DNA of 46,016 bases from Polyangiaceae bacterium (GTDB taxonomy: Bacteria > Myxococcota_A > Polyangia > Polyangiales > Polyangiaceae), in assembly GCA_020846005.1 (NCBI GenBank), contig JADLEQ010000090.1:1-46016 (forward strand), given 5' to 3'. The notes beneath the pieces were generated by a model. That model saw only the letters and a program-made list of their open reading frames with translations, searched no databases and had not been told where the DNA came from. Positions 23,954 to 32,696 of the stretch are shown piece by piece; position 1 is the first letter of the stretch, and each line of letters opens with the position of its first letter. The position numbers and the translations under genes were made by a program.

Positions 23954-25144
23954 ATGCGCAAGCTCGCGGGAATCGGCTGGCTCCTCCTCGGGCTCGCGTG
24001 CGTCGCGCTGCCCGCGGCGCCGGCGGACGCTGCGCGCGCGCGCGTGCACGTCGTCGCGCAGGGGCAATCGCTCTGGAGCATCGCCCGCCAGCACCGGGTG
24101 ACCGTCAAGGCGCTCCGGGCGCTGAACGGCCTCGCAGACGACGCCGAGATCCGCCCCGGCCAGCGGCTCCGGATCCCTGCGCCCGGCGCGGAGGCGCCCG
24201 CGGCGCCGGCCATGTCGAAGACGCAGCCCGCGGCCGCGAGCGAGGCGCCGAGGGAGACCCGGACGCGCGCGTCGGGCTTCGTCCCGGAGAAGCCCGGGCC
24301 CGAGACCCAGACGCAGAAGACCGCGGAGGAGCGTGGGGTCAACCCGTGCAACACGCCCGATCCTGGCTGGGGCATCTACAGCCGCTGGGATCGCTCGCCC
24401 TCGATGGGGCAGATGATCCTGCCTCGCTCCGGCGGCGTGACGCGAGACGGTCGCTTCGACGTGGTGTTCCACTTCCACGGCCACGAGCCGGTGCGCAAGG
24501 AGTGGGTGCAGGTGATGGACGGTGCCGTGCTGGTCGGCATCGACCTCGGCATCGGCTCCGGCCCGTATGCGTCCGCGTTCTCCGATCCGGCCGCCTTCGA
24601 GCGCCTGGTGAAGAGCGTCGAGGCCGCCGTCGCGGCGAAGACGGGCAAGAAGCGCGCGGTCGCCCGCAAGATCGGGCTCTCGGCCTGGAGCGCCGGTTAC
24701 GGCGCGGTGCAGGAGATCCTGGGCCAGGCCTACGGCCGCAAGCACGTCGACGCCGTGGTCCTCCTCGACGGCCTGCACTGCGGCTACTCGGGCGCCGGCT
24801 TGAACGGCGCGCAGCTCGCGCCCTTCGTCGAGTTCGCGCGGCGCGCGGCGCGCCGACAGGCGTTCATGTTCGTCAGCCACTCCTCGATCATCCCGCCCGG
24901 CTACGCCTCCACGACGGAGACGGCGGCGTTCCTCGCCCACGAGGTTGGCGGCGCCGTGCGCAGGGTGCGGGGCGCGGGGCCGATGGGCATGGACCAGATC
25001 ACGCGCTACAGCCGCGGGTCCTTCCATGTCCGCGGCTACGCCGGCAACGACAAGATGGACCACTGCGCGCACATCGGCCTCTTCCGCGACGTGCTGAAGC
25101 ACCACCTCAAGCCGCGCTGGAAGTCCCCGCGCGGCCGCGGCTGA
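23954..25144 (+). CDS. Secreted LysM protein with alpha/beta-hydrolase-like domain
   Basis: The protein has 396 residues. A signal peptide (1-27, ending ADA) is followed by one LysM domain, VHVVAQGQSLWSIARQHRVT to RPGQRLRIP (about 31-77), which binds peptidoglycan. After a linker, residues 130-390 look like an alpha/beta hydrolase: FDVVFHFHGHEPVRKEW, a possible nucleophile elbow IGLSAWSAGYGAV (about 237-249), DAVVLLDGLHCGY, and a late HCAHIGLF that could supply a His. The substrate is unknown; an envelope esterase is plausible. The gene is divergent from the FGE-like lipoprotein. Confidence 0.82.
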   Translation: MRKLAGIGWLLLGLACVALPAAPADAARARVHVVAQGQSLWSIARQHRVTVKALRALNGLADDAEIRPGQRLRIPAPGAEAPAAPAMSKTQPAAASEAPRETRTRASGFVPEKPGPETQTQKTAEERGVNPCNTPDPGWGIYSRWDRSPSMGQMILPRSGGVTRDGRFDVVFHFHGHEPVRKEWVQVMDGAVLVGIDLGIGSGPYASAFSDPAAFERLVKSVEAAVAAKTGKKRAVARKIGLSAWSAGYGAVQEILGQAYGRKHVDAVVLLDGLHCGYSGAGLNGAQLAPFVEFARRAARRQAFMFVSHSSIIPPGYASTTETAAFLAHEVGGAVRRVRGAGPMGMDQITRYSRGSFHVRGYAGNDKMDHCAHIGLFRDVLKHHLKPRWKSPRGRG

Positions 25145-25147
25145 GCC

Positions 25148-25984
25148 TCAGGCGGCGGGGGGCGCCGAGTCGCGGGCCACCAGGGCCGCGCGGAGCCTCT
25201 GCGCGAGGTGCCGGGCCGTCTCGAGGAAGCCGACGAGCACGTAGACGCCGAGCAGCCACGCGAGCACGAACTCGGGGCGGTAGCGCTGCCAGACGTACGC
25301 GCTCGAGCCGAGCGTGAAGAGCACGAGCAGCACGGTGCCGCTGTTGAGGCGCAGATCCTTGAAGGACCTGAACTTCACGGTGGACACCATGAGGAACGAC
25401 AGCACGACGGTGACGCCCACGAGCCCGAGCGTGTACTCCTCGCCGAGGGTGCCGCCGACGGCGTGGTTGGCGACGACCAGCGAGATCAGGATGCCAGACG
25501 CGGGCGGGATCGGCAGCCCGACGATGTACGGCCCCGGCTTGGCCGGCGCTCCGGTCGCGCTGGTCGCCAGCACGTTGAAGCGCGCGAGGCGGATGGCGCC
25601 ACACGCGACGAACGCGAACGCGGTGAGCAGCCCGAGCGCCCCGTATTGGGAGAGCACCCACTTGTACATGAGCAGCGCTGGGGCGACGCCGAACGACACG
25701 ATGTCCGCCAGCGAGTCGATCTGCAGCCCGAACGCGCTCTGAGTCCGGGTGAGGCGCGCGACGCGACCATCGATGAGGTCGAAGAACATCGCGAAGATGA
25801 GCAGGATCGCCGCGCGGTAGAAATCGTCCGAAGACGGTTGATCTCGCGCCACGATCGCGATGGCGTTGAACCCGCAGAAGATGCTCGCGAGCGTGATCGC
25901 GTTCGGCAGGACGAACAGCGTCTTCCGCAGATCCAGCCGCGGCCCTCGCCGGGCCTTCGACCACCCGGGTCGTCGCGTCGCCAT
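25148..25984 (-). CDS. pssA: CDP-diacylglycerol-serine O-phosphatidyltransferase
   Basis: The protein has 278 residues from ATG-25984. It makes phosphatidylserine from CDP-diacylglycerol and serine, the first step to phosphatidylethanolamine. The CDP-alcohol phosphotransferase signature is exact: D72-G-x-x-A-R77, eight residues, G86, three residues, D90, three residues, D94. FVLPNAITLASIFCGFNAIA at the start and PAKPGPYIVGLPIPPASG are typical of bacterial PssA type II. About seven hydrophobic helices are visible. The open frame continues far upstream to 29050, but only as an antisense shadow; the family start is MATRRPGW. No psd gene is adjacent. Confidence 0.93.
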   Translation of the reverse strand: MATRRPGWSKARRGPRLDLRKTLFVLPNAITLASIFCGFNAIAIVARDQPSSDDFYRAAILLIFAMFFDLIDGRVARLTRTQSAFGLQIDSLADIVSFGVAPALLMYKWVLSQYGALGLLTAFAFVACGAIRLARFNVLATSATGAPAKPGPYIVGLPIPPASGILISLVVANHAVGGTLGEEYTLGLVGVTVVLSFLMVSTVKFRSFKDLRLNSGTVLLVLFTLGSSAYVWQRYRPEFVLAWLLGVYVLVGFLETARHLAQRLRAALVARDSAPPAA

Positions 25985-26180
25985 CTCGCGCGCGAGCGTA
26001 GCACGGAGGCGGCCGCGCCCACGTCGCTCGCGCGCCGCGCGCGACCCGCCTCGCCCGGCCGCGTCTCCGGCCGCCGCGCCGCGGCGCAGCCTGCGAAGCG
26101 CCCTTCGCGCCCCCGCGCCCCGGCCCCAGGCCCGCAGGTAGCTTGGCCCTCGGCGCGCGTGCTCCCTACGATTGCCACGC

Positions 26181-26660
26181 ATGACTCCCGAGGCTCCCCG
26201 GTCCCCCGCGCGCGTCGGCGCCCGTCCGTGGGGGCGCGTTGCGCTCCTCGCCGCGGCGGCGCACGCTCTCTTCGGTGCAGCGGGCTGCGCCGGAGACTCC
26301 GAGGCGATGAAACGTCGAATCGCCCAGCTAGAAGACCAGGTGACGCGCCTGCGCAACGACGCGGACCGCCTCGAGGAGCGGCTGGCCATCACCGAGAGCG
26401 GCGCGCCCCGCCCGGGCGCCCCGGCCGCGGCAGGCGCGAGCGCCCCACGCGAGCCGGAGGGCGCAGGGGATGAGCAGCGCCCGCCGCTGCGCGTGGTCCG
26501 GCTGGAGCCGGACGGCGCTCCAGCGGAGGCTCCCGCGGCCGAGGCCGCGCCCGAGGGAGAGCCGGCCGAGGATCCCGCGCCGCGGCCCGTCGTGCGCGTG
26601 CAGGGGAGCAAGCTCACCACCCGCTTCGAGGGCGTGCGGCCCGCGACGGGGGAGCCGTGA
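26181..26660 (+). CDS. Small lipoprotein with coiled coil
   Basis: The protein has 159 residues. The signal ends in the lipobox GAAGC (Cys near 34). A coiled coil follows, MKRRIAQLEDQVTRLRNDAD RLEERL in heptads (about 41-68), then an Ala/Pro/Glu-rich linker and the short end VVRVQGSKLTTRFEG. This is the layout of an envelope-anchored, trimer-like scaffold. The ATG at 26181 is preferred over the TTG at 26172. The last four bases overlap the next gene (GTGA), so it is co-expressed with a LysM protein. Confidence 0.78.
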   Translation: MTPEAPRSPARVGARPWGRVALLAAAAHALFGAAGCAGDSEAMKRRIAQLEDQVTRLRNDADRLEERLAITESGAPRPGAPAAAGASAPREPEGAGDEQRPPLRVVRLEPDGAPAEAPAAEAAPEGEPAEDPAPRPVVRVQGSKLTTRFEGVRPATGEP

Positions 26661-27964
26661 GGCGCCCGCTGTGGGTCGCGGCGGCGCTGCTCGTCGCGCC
26701 GGGCGCCCTCGCTCAGCAGGAGCCCGCGGGGCAGCCCGAGGGCGGCGCCGCGCCGCCCGCCGCGCCTGCCGCGGGGCAGGGGTCGACGGTGTACGTCCCG
26801 TGGGGCGTGCCGCCGCCCGGCACCGACATCAACGCCGGGCTCGGCGCCAGCTCGCGCCCGACCACCGACATCAACGCGTCCGGTGGCGGCTTCGACTTCG
26901 ATCGGTCCTCGAGCAGCGAGTCGGTGCGCGGCTCCGGGGGCGGCGCGATCGTGGATCGCGGCGCGAGCGTCCCGGACGTGTACACGGTGCAGCGGGGCGA
27001 CACCCTGTGGGATCTCAGCCGCAAGTACTTCGGCAACCCGTATCGCTGGCCGCAGGTGTGGGGGCAGAACCCTCAGATCCTGAACCCGCACTGGATCTAC
27101 CCCGGGGACGAGGTCCGCCTGCGGAGCGCGAGCGGCCCTCGGTCGACCGTCGCGCTCTCCGAGGGCGGGTTCGTCGACCGGCGCCCGCTCGTCCCGCGGG
27201 AGACGGTCTTCCTGCGGAGCCAGGGCTACATCGACGATCCGAACCAGGACGTGTGGGGCCAGCTCATGGGCGCGCGCGAGGACCAGCTGCTCCTCGGCCA
27301 CGGCAACTACGTCTACCTCCGGATGAAGAAGGGCGTGGAGCTCGAGGTGGGCCAGATCCTCACGATCTTCGACTCGATCCGCGCCCCGGAGCGGGTGAAG
27401 GGCGCGCGCCGGCTCGGCGGCTATATCGTCAAGATCAAGGGGAGCGTCCGCATCACCCACTGGGATCCGAAGAAGGGCGTGGCGCGCGGGCTGATCGTCG
27501 AGTCGGTCGACGTGATCGAGCGCGGCGCGTACATCGGGCCGATGGGGCGCAGGATCGACGTCGTGCCGCCGCGCAAGGCCGACACGGACGTGTGGGCCCG
27601 CGTCGTCACGAGCATCACGCCGCACGTGTACTACGGGCAGCATCAGGTCGTGTTCATCGACCGCGGCAGCGTGGACGGCCTCGAGCCCGGCAACCGCCTC
27701 TTCATCGTGCGGCGCGGGGACAGCTGGCGGCGCACCCTGTCGACGGCCTCCGGCACCGCGCGCGAGCGCATCCAGATGGACTCGCCGCGATCGGTCGACG
27801 TCTCGGTGACTCCGCTCCTCGGCGACGAGAAGGCGCTCCCGGAGGAGATCGTAGGCGAGCTCCGCGTGCTCCGGACCCGCAAGCGCAGCTCGATGGCGAT
27901 CGTCACCGTCTCGCACCGCGAGATCGAGCCGGGCGATCGCGCCATCGCGCGCAAGGGCTACTGA
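26657..27964 (+). CDS. Secreted LysM-domain protein
   Basis: The protein has 435 residues from the GTG overlapping the previous stop. A signal peptide (1-19, ending GALA/QQ) is followed by a Gly/Ser-rich region and one LysM domain, VYTVQRGDTLWDLSRKYFGN to YPGDEVRL (about 109-157). The sequence PYRWPQVWGQNPQILNPHWI is the extended LysM variant common in proteobacterial envelope proteins. The C-terminal half is beta-rich (GQILTIFDSIRAPE; VVFIDRGSVDGLEPGNRLFI), with a repeated 'ELEVGQ/GLEPGN/EIEPGD' turn. It probably binds peptidoglycan and works with the coiled-coil lipoprotein before it. Confidence 0.88.
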   Translation: MRRPLWVAAALLVAPGALAQQEPAGQPEGGAAPPAAPAAGQGSTVYVPWGVPPPGTDINAGLGASSRPTTDINASGGGFDFDRSSSSESVRGSGGGAIVDRGASVPDVYTVQRGDTLWDLSRKYFGNPYRWPQVWGQNPQILNPHWIYPGDEVRLRSASGPRSTVALSEGGFVDRRPLVPRETVFLRSQGYIDDPNQDVWGQLMGAREDQLLLGHGNYVYLRMKKGVELEVGQILTIFDSIRAPERVKGARRLGGYIVKIKGSVRITHWDPKKGVARGLIVESVDVIERGAYIGPMGRRIDVVPPRKADTDVWARVVTSITPHVYYGQHQVVFIDRGSVDGLEPGNRLFIVRRGDSWRRTLSTASGTARERIQMDSPRSVDVSVTPLLGDEKALPEEIVGELRVLRTRKRSSMAIVTVSHREIEPGDRAIARKGY

Positions 27965-28019
27965 GCCGCCCCGCTGTGCGTCGCCCTCCACGCGGACTAT
28001 GCTAGTCCGCGCGCACGCC

Positions 28020-28427
28020 ATGGCTCCGAACCGCGTGTTCTTCCCCCAGGCCGCGCTCGACGAGTGGGAGCGCGACGGCCGCATCGAGCTGCGGGAAGGC
28101 GAGCTCGTCGTGCGCGAGGAGGGGAGGCGATACCGCATGATCGAGGCCGCCCGCGTCGTCCGCGAGGTGACGGGCGCCGAGGACGTGCACGACCTCACCG
28201 GGCGGGTGAAGTCGGCGGCGTTCCTCACCGAGCTCGGCGCCGAGCTGCTCGGCGGGTCGATGCTGCTCGGCGAGCTCGCGTACGACATCGTGCCGGGGTG
28301 GCTCGGCGCGCCGCTGCCCGGGCTCCGGCCCGCCGCCGGTGAGCCCGGGCGCGGCGCGGAGCCGCGGAGCGACGAGGAGCTGCTCGGCCAGTACCTGGTC
28401 CGCACGCTGGGTGAGGGTGGCTCGTGA
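28020..28427 (+). CDS. Conserved small protein heading the heme operon
   Basis: The protein has 135 residues from ATG-28020; an in-frame ATG at 27999 would add seven residues. MAPNRVFFPQAALDEWERDG, ELREGELVVREEGRRYRMIE and VHDLTGRVKSAAFLTELGAE suggest a small mixed alpha/beta cytoplasmic protein; there is no signal or membrane helix. I cannot name the domain. The stop overlaps the GTG of the next gene, which ties it to the heme/cytochrome genes. Confidence 0.75.
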   Translation: MAPNRVFFPQAALDEWERDGRIELREGELVVREEGRRYRMIEAARVVREVTGAEDVHDLTGRVKSAAFLTELGAELLGGSMLLGELAYDIVPGWLGAPLPGLRPAAGEPGRGAEPRSDEELLGQYLVRTLGEGGS

Positions 28428-29236
28428 GCGCCGCGGTCGACGCGCTCTTCCTCGGTGGGCTGGTCGCGTACTCGGTGGCGGCGACGCTGCACGCCGCGGA
28501 TCTCTCGCGCCGCGAGGGCGAGGGCGTGGCGCGGCGCGCGGGGCCGTGGGTGCTCGGCGCGGGCGCGGCGCTGCACGCTGGGCACGTCGTGGCCGCGAGC
28601 CTGCTCACCCGGGTCTGCCCCGTAGAGTCGGTCCACTTCGCGCTCAGCCTGGCGGGGCTGATCCTCGTCGCCGCCTTCCTGGTCGTCCGGCGGACCCGCC
28701 GCATCGACGCCCTCGGCGCGGTGGTCGCGCCGGTGGCGCTCACGTTCCTGGTCGGCGCGCAGTTCGTGAGTCAGGCCCAGCCCGCGGACTCCGTCCCGCG
28801 CGGGCTGCTCGCGATCCACGTCACCGCGAACCTCGCCGGGGTCGGGCTCTTCCTGCTCGCGGCGGCCGCCGGCGCGTTCTACCTGGTGCAGGAGCGCGGG
28901 CTCCGCAGCAAGCGCTCCGGCCGCATCGCGGGGAAGCTCCCACCCCTCGAGGCGCTCGACTGGGCGCTGCACCGGCTGCTGCTCGGCGGGTTCCTCCTGC
29001 TCACCCTCGGGATCGCGAGCGGCTCGCAGTTCACCTCGCCGCCCGCGCACGGCCTGGTCGGCATCGCGCGGCTCGCGCTCGCCTACGGCACCTGGGTGCT
29101 CGCGGCGGCCGTGCTCGCGCTGCGCGCGATCGCGGGCTGGCGCGGGCGCAGGGCGGCGTGGGGGACGATCGCGGGTGCGGTGTGCGTCTCGCTCGTCGTG
29201 GCGATCTACGTCGCGCAGCCCGGAGGGCTCTCGTGA
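28424..29236 (+). CDS. HemX/CcsA-like cytochrome c assembly family membrane protein
   Basis: The protein has 270 residues with eight hydrophobic helices. CcsA/HemX proteins sit next to hemA in many bacteria; CcsA proteins carry heme across the membrane, while HemX types tune glutamyl-tRNA reductase levels. Conserved features are His residues in helices (LHAGHVV; AIHVTANLAGVGLFLLAAAA) and the phrase GAFYLVQERGLRSKR. The Trp-rich WWD heme-handling motif of true CcsA is not seen between the last helices (SQFTSPPAHGLVGIARLALA), so the HemX-like role is favoured. GTG start and stop both overlap their neighbours by four bases. Confidence 0.85.
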   Translation: MSAAVDALFLGGLVAYSVAATLHAADLSRREGEGVARRAGPWVLGAGAALHAGHVVAASLLTRVCPVESVHFALSLAGLILVAAFLVVRRTRRIDALGAVVAPVALTFLVGAQFVSQAQPADSVPRGLLAIHVTANLAGVGLFLLAAAAGAFYLVQERGLRSKRSGRIAGKLPPLEALDWALHRLLLGGFLLLTLGIASGSQFTSPPAHGLVGIARLALAYGTWVLAAAVLALRAIAGWRGRRAAWGTIAGAVCVSLVVAIYVAQPGGLS

Positions 29237-30627
29237 CGGCGGTCGTCGGGGTGTCGCACCGCACCGCGCCGATCGCGGTCCGCGAGCAGCTGGCAGTGGA
29301 CGCCGCCCGCCTGGGCGACGAGCTCGTGGCGTTGCGCGTGGCGCCGGTGGTCGAGGTGACGGTCATCTCCACGTGCAATCGCTTCGAGCTCGTCGGCGCG
29401 GGGGCGGCCGAAGCCGACGACGAGCGGGTGGCGGTCGCGCTGGCGGCGTCGCTCGCGGCGCGCGTGCCGGCGGCGGCGCCGCACCTCTACCGCCACGTCG
29501 GGCGCGAGGCCGTGCACCACGTCGCCCGCGTGGCGGCCTCGCTGGACTCCCTCGTCCAGGGCGAGCCGCAGATCCTCGGCCAGCTCAAGCACGGCTGGGA
29601 GGCGGCGCGCCGCGCCGGGACGCTCGGCCCGGAGCTCGCGCGCGTCCTCGCCCACGCGCTGCGGACGGCGAAGCGCGTGCGCCACGAGACCCGCCTCGGC
29701 GCCGGGCGCGTCTCCGTGCCGACCGTTGCGGTGGAGCTGTCGCGGCGCATCTTCTCCGAGCTGAGCGGGCGGGCGGCGGTGCTCGTCGGCTCCGGCGAGA
29801 TGGCCGAGGAGGTCGCGCGGCTCTTCGCGCGGGAGGGCGCGCGGGTGGTGGTCGTCGGGCGCAACGCGGAGCGTACGCGCGAGGTCGCGCGCCTGGTCGG
29901 CGGCGAGGCGCGCCAGTGGGAAGCCCTCGAGGGCGCGCTGGTCGAGGCGGACGTCGTCGTCACCAGCACGAGCGCGCCGGGCTTCGTCATCGACCGCGCG
30001 CTCGTGGCGAGGCTCCGCCGCCCGCGGCGCGGGCGGGCGCTGTTCTTCGTCGACCTCGCCGTCCCGCGCGACGTGCAGCCCACCGTCGAGTCGCTCGAGG
30101 ACGTCTTCCTCTACAACGTGGACGATCTCTCGCAGGTGGTCGCCGAGTCGCTCGCGGCGCGGTCGCAGGAGGCCGAGCGCGCGGAGCAGATCGTGCTGGA
30201 GGAGCTCCGCGTGTGGGAGCGGCGTCGCGACGCCGCGCAGGCCGTCCCGGCGATCAAGGCGCTGCGGGACCGCTTCGGCCACGCGCTCGAGCGAGAGCTC
30301 GAGCGGAGCCTGCGCGGGAGGCTCCGTCACCTCGGCGAGGAGGAGCGCGAGGCGCTGCGCGTGATGAACGAGGCGTCGTTGAACCGGCTGCTCCACGTCC
30401 CGTCCGTCCGCCTGCGCGCGCTCGCGGCCGATCCGGAGCAGTCGCCCCGCCTGGGCGACCTGGCGACAGCCCTCGACGAGCTGTTCGGCGCCGGGGGCGA
30501 CGAGGACGAGCCGGTGGAGCCCGGGCGCCGCAGCTTCCCGCCCGCGCCGGCCGAGGAGGCGCGCGAGGTCGGCGCTCACGCGCCTGGTCGAGCGGACACG
30601 GCCCGCGTCGCGGCGGGGCGCGGATGA
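29233..30627 (+). CDS. hemA: Glutamyl-tRNA reductase
   Basis: The protein has 464 residues from GTG-29233. It reduces glutamyl-tRNA(Glu) to glutamate-1-semialdehyde, the first committed step of C5-type tetrapyrrole synthesis. Motifs: VVGVSHRTAPIAVREQL, the catalytic Cys48 in STCNRFEL, DSLVQGEPQILGQLK, the NADPH fold AAVLVGSGEMAEEVARLF, FFVDLAVPRDVQP and YNVDDLSQVV, then the dimerisation helices. The C-terminal 30 residues (Pro/Glu/Ala) are an extension with no known role. The stop overlaps hemC (ATGA). Confidence 0.96.
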   Translation: MTAVVGVSHRTAPIAVREQLAVDAARLGDELVALRVAPVVEVTVISTCNRFELVGAGAAEADDERVAVALAASLAARVPAAAPHLYRHVGREAVHHVARVAASLDSLVQGEPQILGQLKHGWEAARRAGTLGPELARVLAHALRTAKRVRHETRLGAGRVSVPTVAVELSRRIFSELSGRAAVLVGSGEMAEEVARLFAREGARVVVVGRNAERTREVARLVGGEARQWEALEGALVEADVVVTSTSAPGFVIDRALVARLRRPRRGRALFFVDLAVPRDVQPTVESLEDVFLYNVDDLSQVVAESLAARSQEAERAEQIVLEELRVWERRRDAAQAVPAIKALRDRFGHALERELERSLRGRLRHLGEEEREALRVMNEASLNRLLHVPSVRLRALAADPEQSPRLGDLATALDELFGAGGDEDEPVEPGRRSFPPAPAEEAREVGAHAPGRADTARVAAGRG

Positions 30628-31526
30628 CGGTGCGCCTCGTCGTCGCCACCCGGCGGAGCCCGCTCGCGCTGGCCCAGGCGCGGGCGTTCGTCACCGAGCT
30701 CTGCCACGCGCACCCCGGGCTCGTCGTGGAGGAGCTGCACGTCGTCACGACCGGCGACCGGATCCAGGACCGGCCGCTCTCGGAGGTCGGCGGCAAGGGG
30801 CTGTTCGTCAAGGAGATCGAGGAGGCGCTGCTCGACGGTCGCGCCGATCTCGCGGTCCACTCGTCGAAGGACGTCCCCGCCGAGCTGCCGCCCGGGTTGG
30901 TGCTCGGGTGCGTGCCGCCGCGCGCCGACCCGCGCGACGCCGTCGTGGTCCGTGGCGGCGCTCCGCTCGCCAGCCTGGCCGCGGGCGCGCGGCTCGGGAC
31001 CTCCTCGCTCCGGCGCCGCGTGCAGCTCGCGCTCGCGTTTCCGGGGCTCGAGATCGTGCCGCTGCGCGGCAACGTCGACACGCGCCTGCGGCGCTCCGAG
31101 GAGGGGACGGTCGACGCCGTGGTCCTCGCGAGCGCCGGGCTCGAGCGCCTCGGCCTCGGCGCCCGCGCTACCGAGCGCCTCGAGCCGAGCCTGTGCCTGC
31201 CGGCGGTGGGGCAGGGCGCGCTCGCGATCGAGATCCGCGCGGGCGACGCGCGCGTCGCCGCGCTCCTCGCCGCGCTCGAGCACGAGACGACGCGGCTCGC
31301 GCTGTCAGCGGAGCGGGGCGTCCTCCGCGCGGTCGAGGGGAGCTGCCAGGTCCCGATCGCGGCGTTCGCGGAGGAGGACTCCGAGGGCTGGCGGCTGCGC
31401 GCGCTGCTCGCCGAGCCGGACGGCTCGCGTCTTCGCCGCCGCGAGCTGCGCTGCGCGCGACCGGCGAGCGCGGAGCAGGCCGAGGCGCTCGGGCTCGCGC
31501 TCGGCGTGGAGCTCCGCGGCGGGTGA
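30624..31526 (+). CDS. hemC: Hydroxymethylbilane synthase (porphobilinogen deaminase)
   Basis: The protein has 300 residues. It joins four porphobilinogen units into hydroxymethylbilane. Motifs: ATRRSPLALAQARAF, TTGDRIQDRPLSEVGGKGLF, HSSKDVP (79-85, with the catalytic Asp83), GTSSLRRRVQL, LRGNVDTRLRR and the dipyrromethane-cofactor Cys241 in EGSCQVPIAAF. All key residues are present. The start overlaps the hemA stop and the end overlaps the lpxK-like gene. hemD and hemB are not in the window. Confidence 0.96.
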   Translation: MTVRLVVATRRSPLALAQARAFVTELCHAHPGLVVEELHVVTTGDRIQDRPLSEVGGKGLFVKEIEEALLDGRADLAVHSSKDVPAELPPGLVLGCVPPRADPRDAVVVRGGAPLASLAAGARLGTSSLRRRVQLALAFPGLEIVPLRGNVDTRLRRSEEGTVDAVVLASAGLERLGLGARATERLEPSLCLPAVGQGALAIEIRAGDARVAALLAALEHETTRLALSAERGVLRAVEGSCQVPIAAFAEEDSEGWRLRALLAEPDGSRLRRRELRCARPASAEQAEALGLALGVELRGG

Positions 31527-32581
31527 GCTTCGTCTCGCCTCGGCGCGCGCTCGCGAGCCGGCTCGAGCGAGGCGTGGCGGGCGGGTCGGTGCTCGCCGGC
31601 CTCGAGCGCGCCTGGGTGGCGTGCGCTCGGGTCGAGCGAGACGTAGGGCCCGGGGTGGCGGCGCGCGTGATCGGTGTCGGCGGCGCGACCCTCGGCGGCG
31701 CGGGGAAGACTCCGCTGGCGCGCGCGATCGCCGCAGAGCTCGCGGCGCGTGGGGTGCGCGTCGCCGTGGCGGCGCGGGCGTGCGGCGTCGGGAGGCGATC
31801 GGCGCGCGTGGTGCGCCCAGGCGACACCTGGCGCGAGGTCGGGGATGAGCCGCTCGCGCTGGCTCGCGCGCTGGCCTCGGCGGGCGTGCCCGTGGTCGCG
31901 GGCACCGATCGCGCAGCGACGCTCGGCGTCGCCGCCGCGCGCGCCGAGGTCGTGGTGGCGGACGGCCTGCTCCAGGCGCGCCCGGCGCGCGTGGCGGCCT
32001 CGCTGCTCGTCGTGGACGCGGGCGCGCCCTGGGGGAGTGGCCGGTGCCCGCCGCTCGGCGATCTGCGCGCGTCGCCTCGCGCGCTCACCTCCGCCTGCGA
32101 CGCGGTCGTGCGCGTGGTCCCTACCCGAGGGAGCGCCCCGGAGCCGCTCGCGCTCGGGGCCTGGGGCGGGGGCGCGCGCCCCGTGTTCGATGTCGGGCGG
32201 CCGCCGGCGCGGAGCGCGCGGCGCCTCGCGCCGGGGCCGGAGGGCGAGGTCGTCACCCTGGAGCGGCTCGGCGCGCTCCGCGTCGGCGTCGTGCTCGCGC
32301 TCGCGCGGCCCGAGCGGCTGCTGTCGGCGCTCGCGGTCGCCGGGCTCCGGCCGGTCCGCGTGGTGCTCTTCGGCGACCACGAGGCGCCGCGCCTCCCGCG
32401 CGCCGCGTGCGTGGACGCCTGGCTCACCACCCCCAAGTGCGCCACGAAGCTCGAGGGCGTGCCGCGCTCGGAGCGGATCTGGGTGCTCGAAGACACGCTC
32501 GGCGTGCCGCGCGAGCTCGTGGAGTTCGTCGCGGCGCGCCTCGCCGTCGCGGCGTCGTCCCCGGCCGCGCCCGGAGGCTGA
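31523..32581 (+). CDS. lpxK: Divergent LpxK-like kinase
   Basis: The protein has 352 residues from GTG-31523. The P-loop block VIGVGGATLGGAGKTPLARA (49-68) is the LpxK signature, and VGDEPLALARAL (106-117) and LFGDHEAPRLP match the later GDEP and DHH-type blocks. LpxK phosphorylates the lipid A precursor at the 4' position. Two conserved blocks are eroded: the usual SRGYGR reads AARACGVGRR (83-92), and DDGLQH reads ADGLLQ (146-151), with one Asp kept. The family is clear but full lipid A kinase activity is not assured. No other lpx gene is nearby; the gene is translated with the heme genes by a four-base overlap. Confidence 0.82.
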   Translation: MSFVSPRRALASRLERGVAGGSVLAGLERAWVACARVERDVGPGVAARVIGVGGATLGGAGKTPLARAIAAELAARGVRVAVAARACGVGRRSARVVRPGDTWREVGDEPLALARALASAGVPVVAGTDRAATLGVAAARAEVVVADGLLQARPARVAASLLVVDAGAPWGSGRCPPLGDLRASPRALTSACDAVVRVVPTRGSAPEPLALGAWGGGARPVFDVGRPPARSARRLAPGPEGEVVTLERLGALRVGVVLALARPERLLSALAVAGLRPVRVVLFGDHEAPRLPRAACVDAWLTTPKCATKLEGVPRSERIWVLEDTLGVPRELVEFVAARLAVAASSPAAPGG

Positions 32582-32696
32582 GCGGGCGCGGGCGGGGGGC
32601 CGCGCGCGGCGCGCCGAGGGGGTTGCGCCGGGCCGGGACGTGGTACCGTCCCCTGGCAGCGCGGACCCCGCGCGTCCCCAAGGAGTCGCCGCCGTC

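Noticed and set aside
25985-29050. Continuation of the pssA open frame to 1300 codons
   Set aside because: The extension lies antisense to five real genes and has no motif; PssA starts at ATG-25984.
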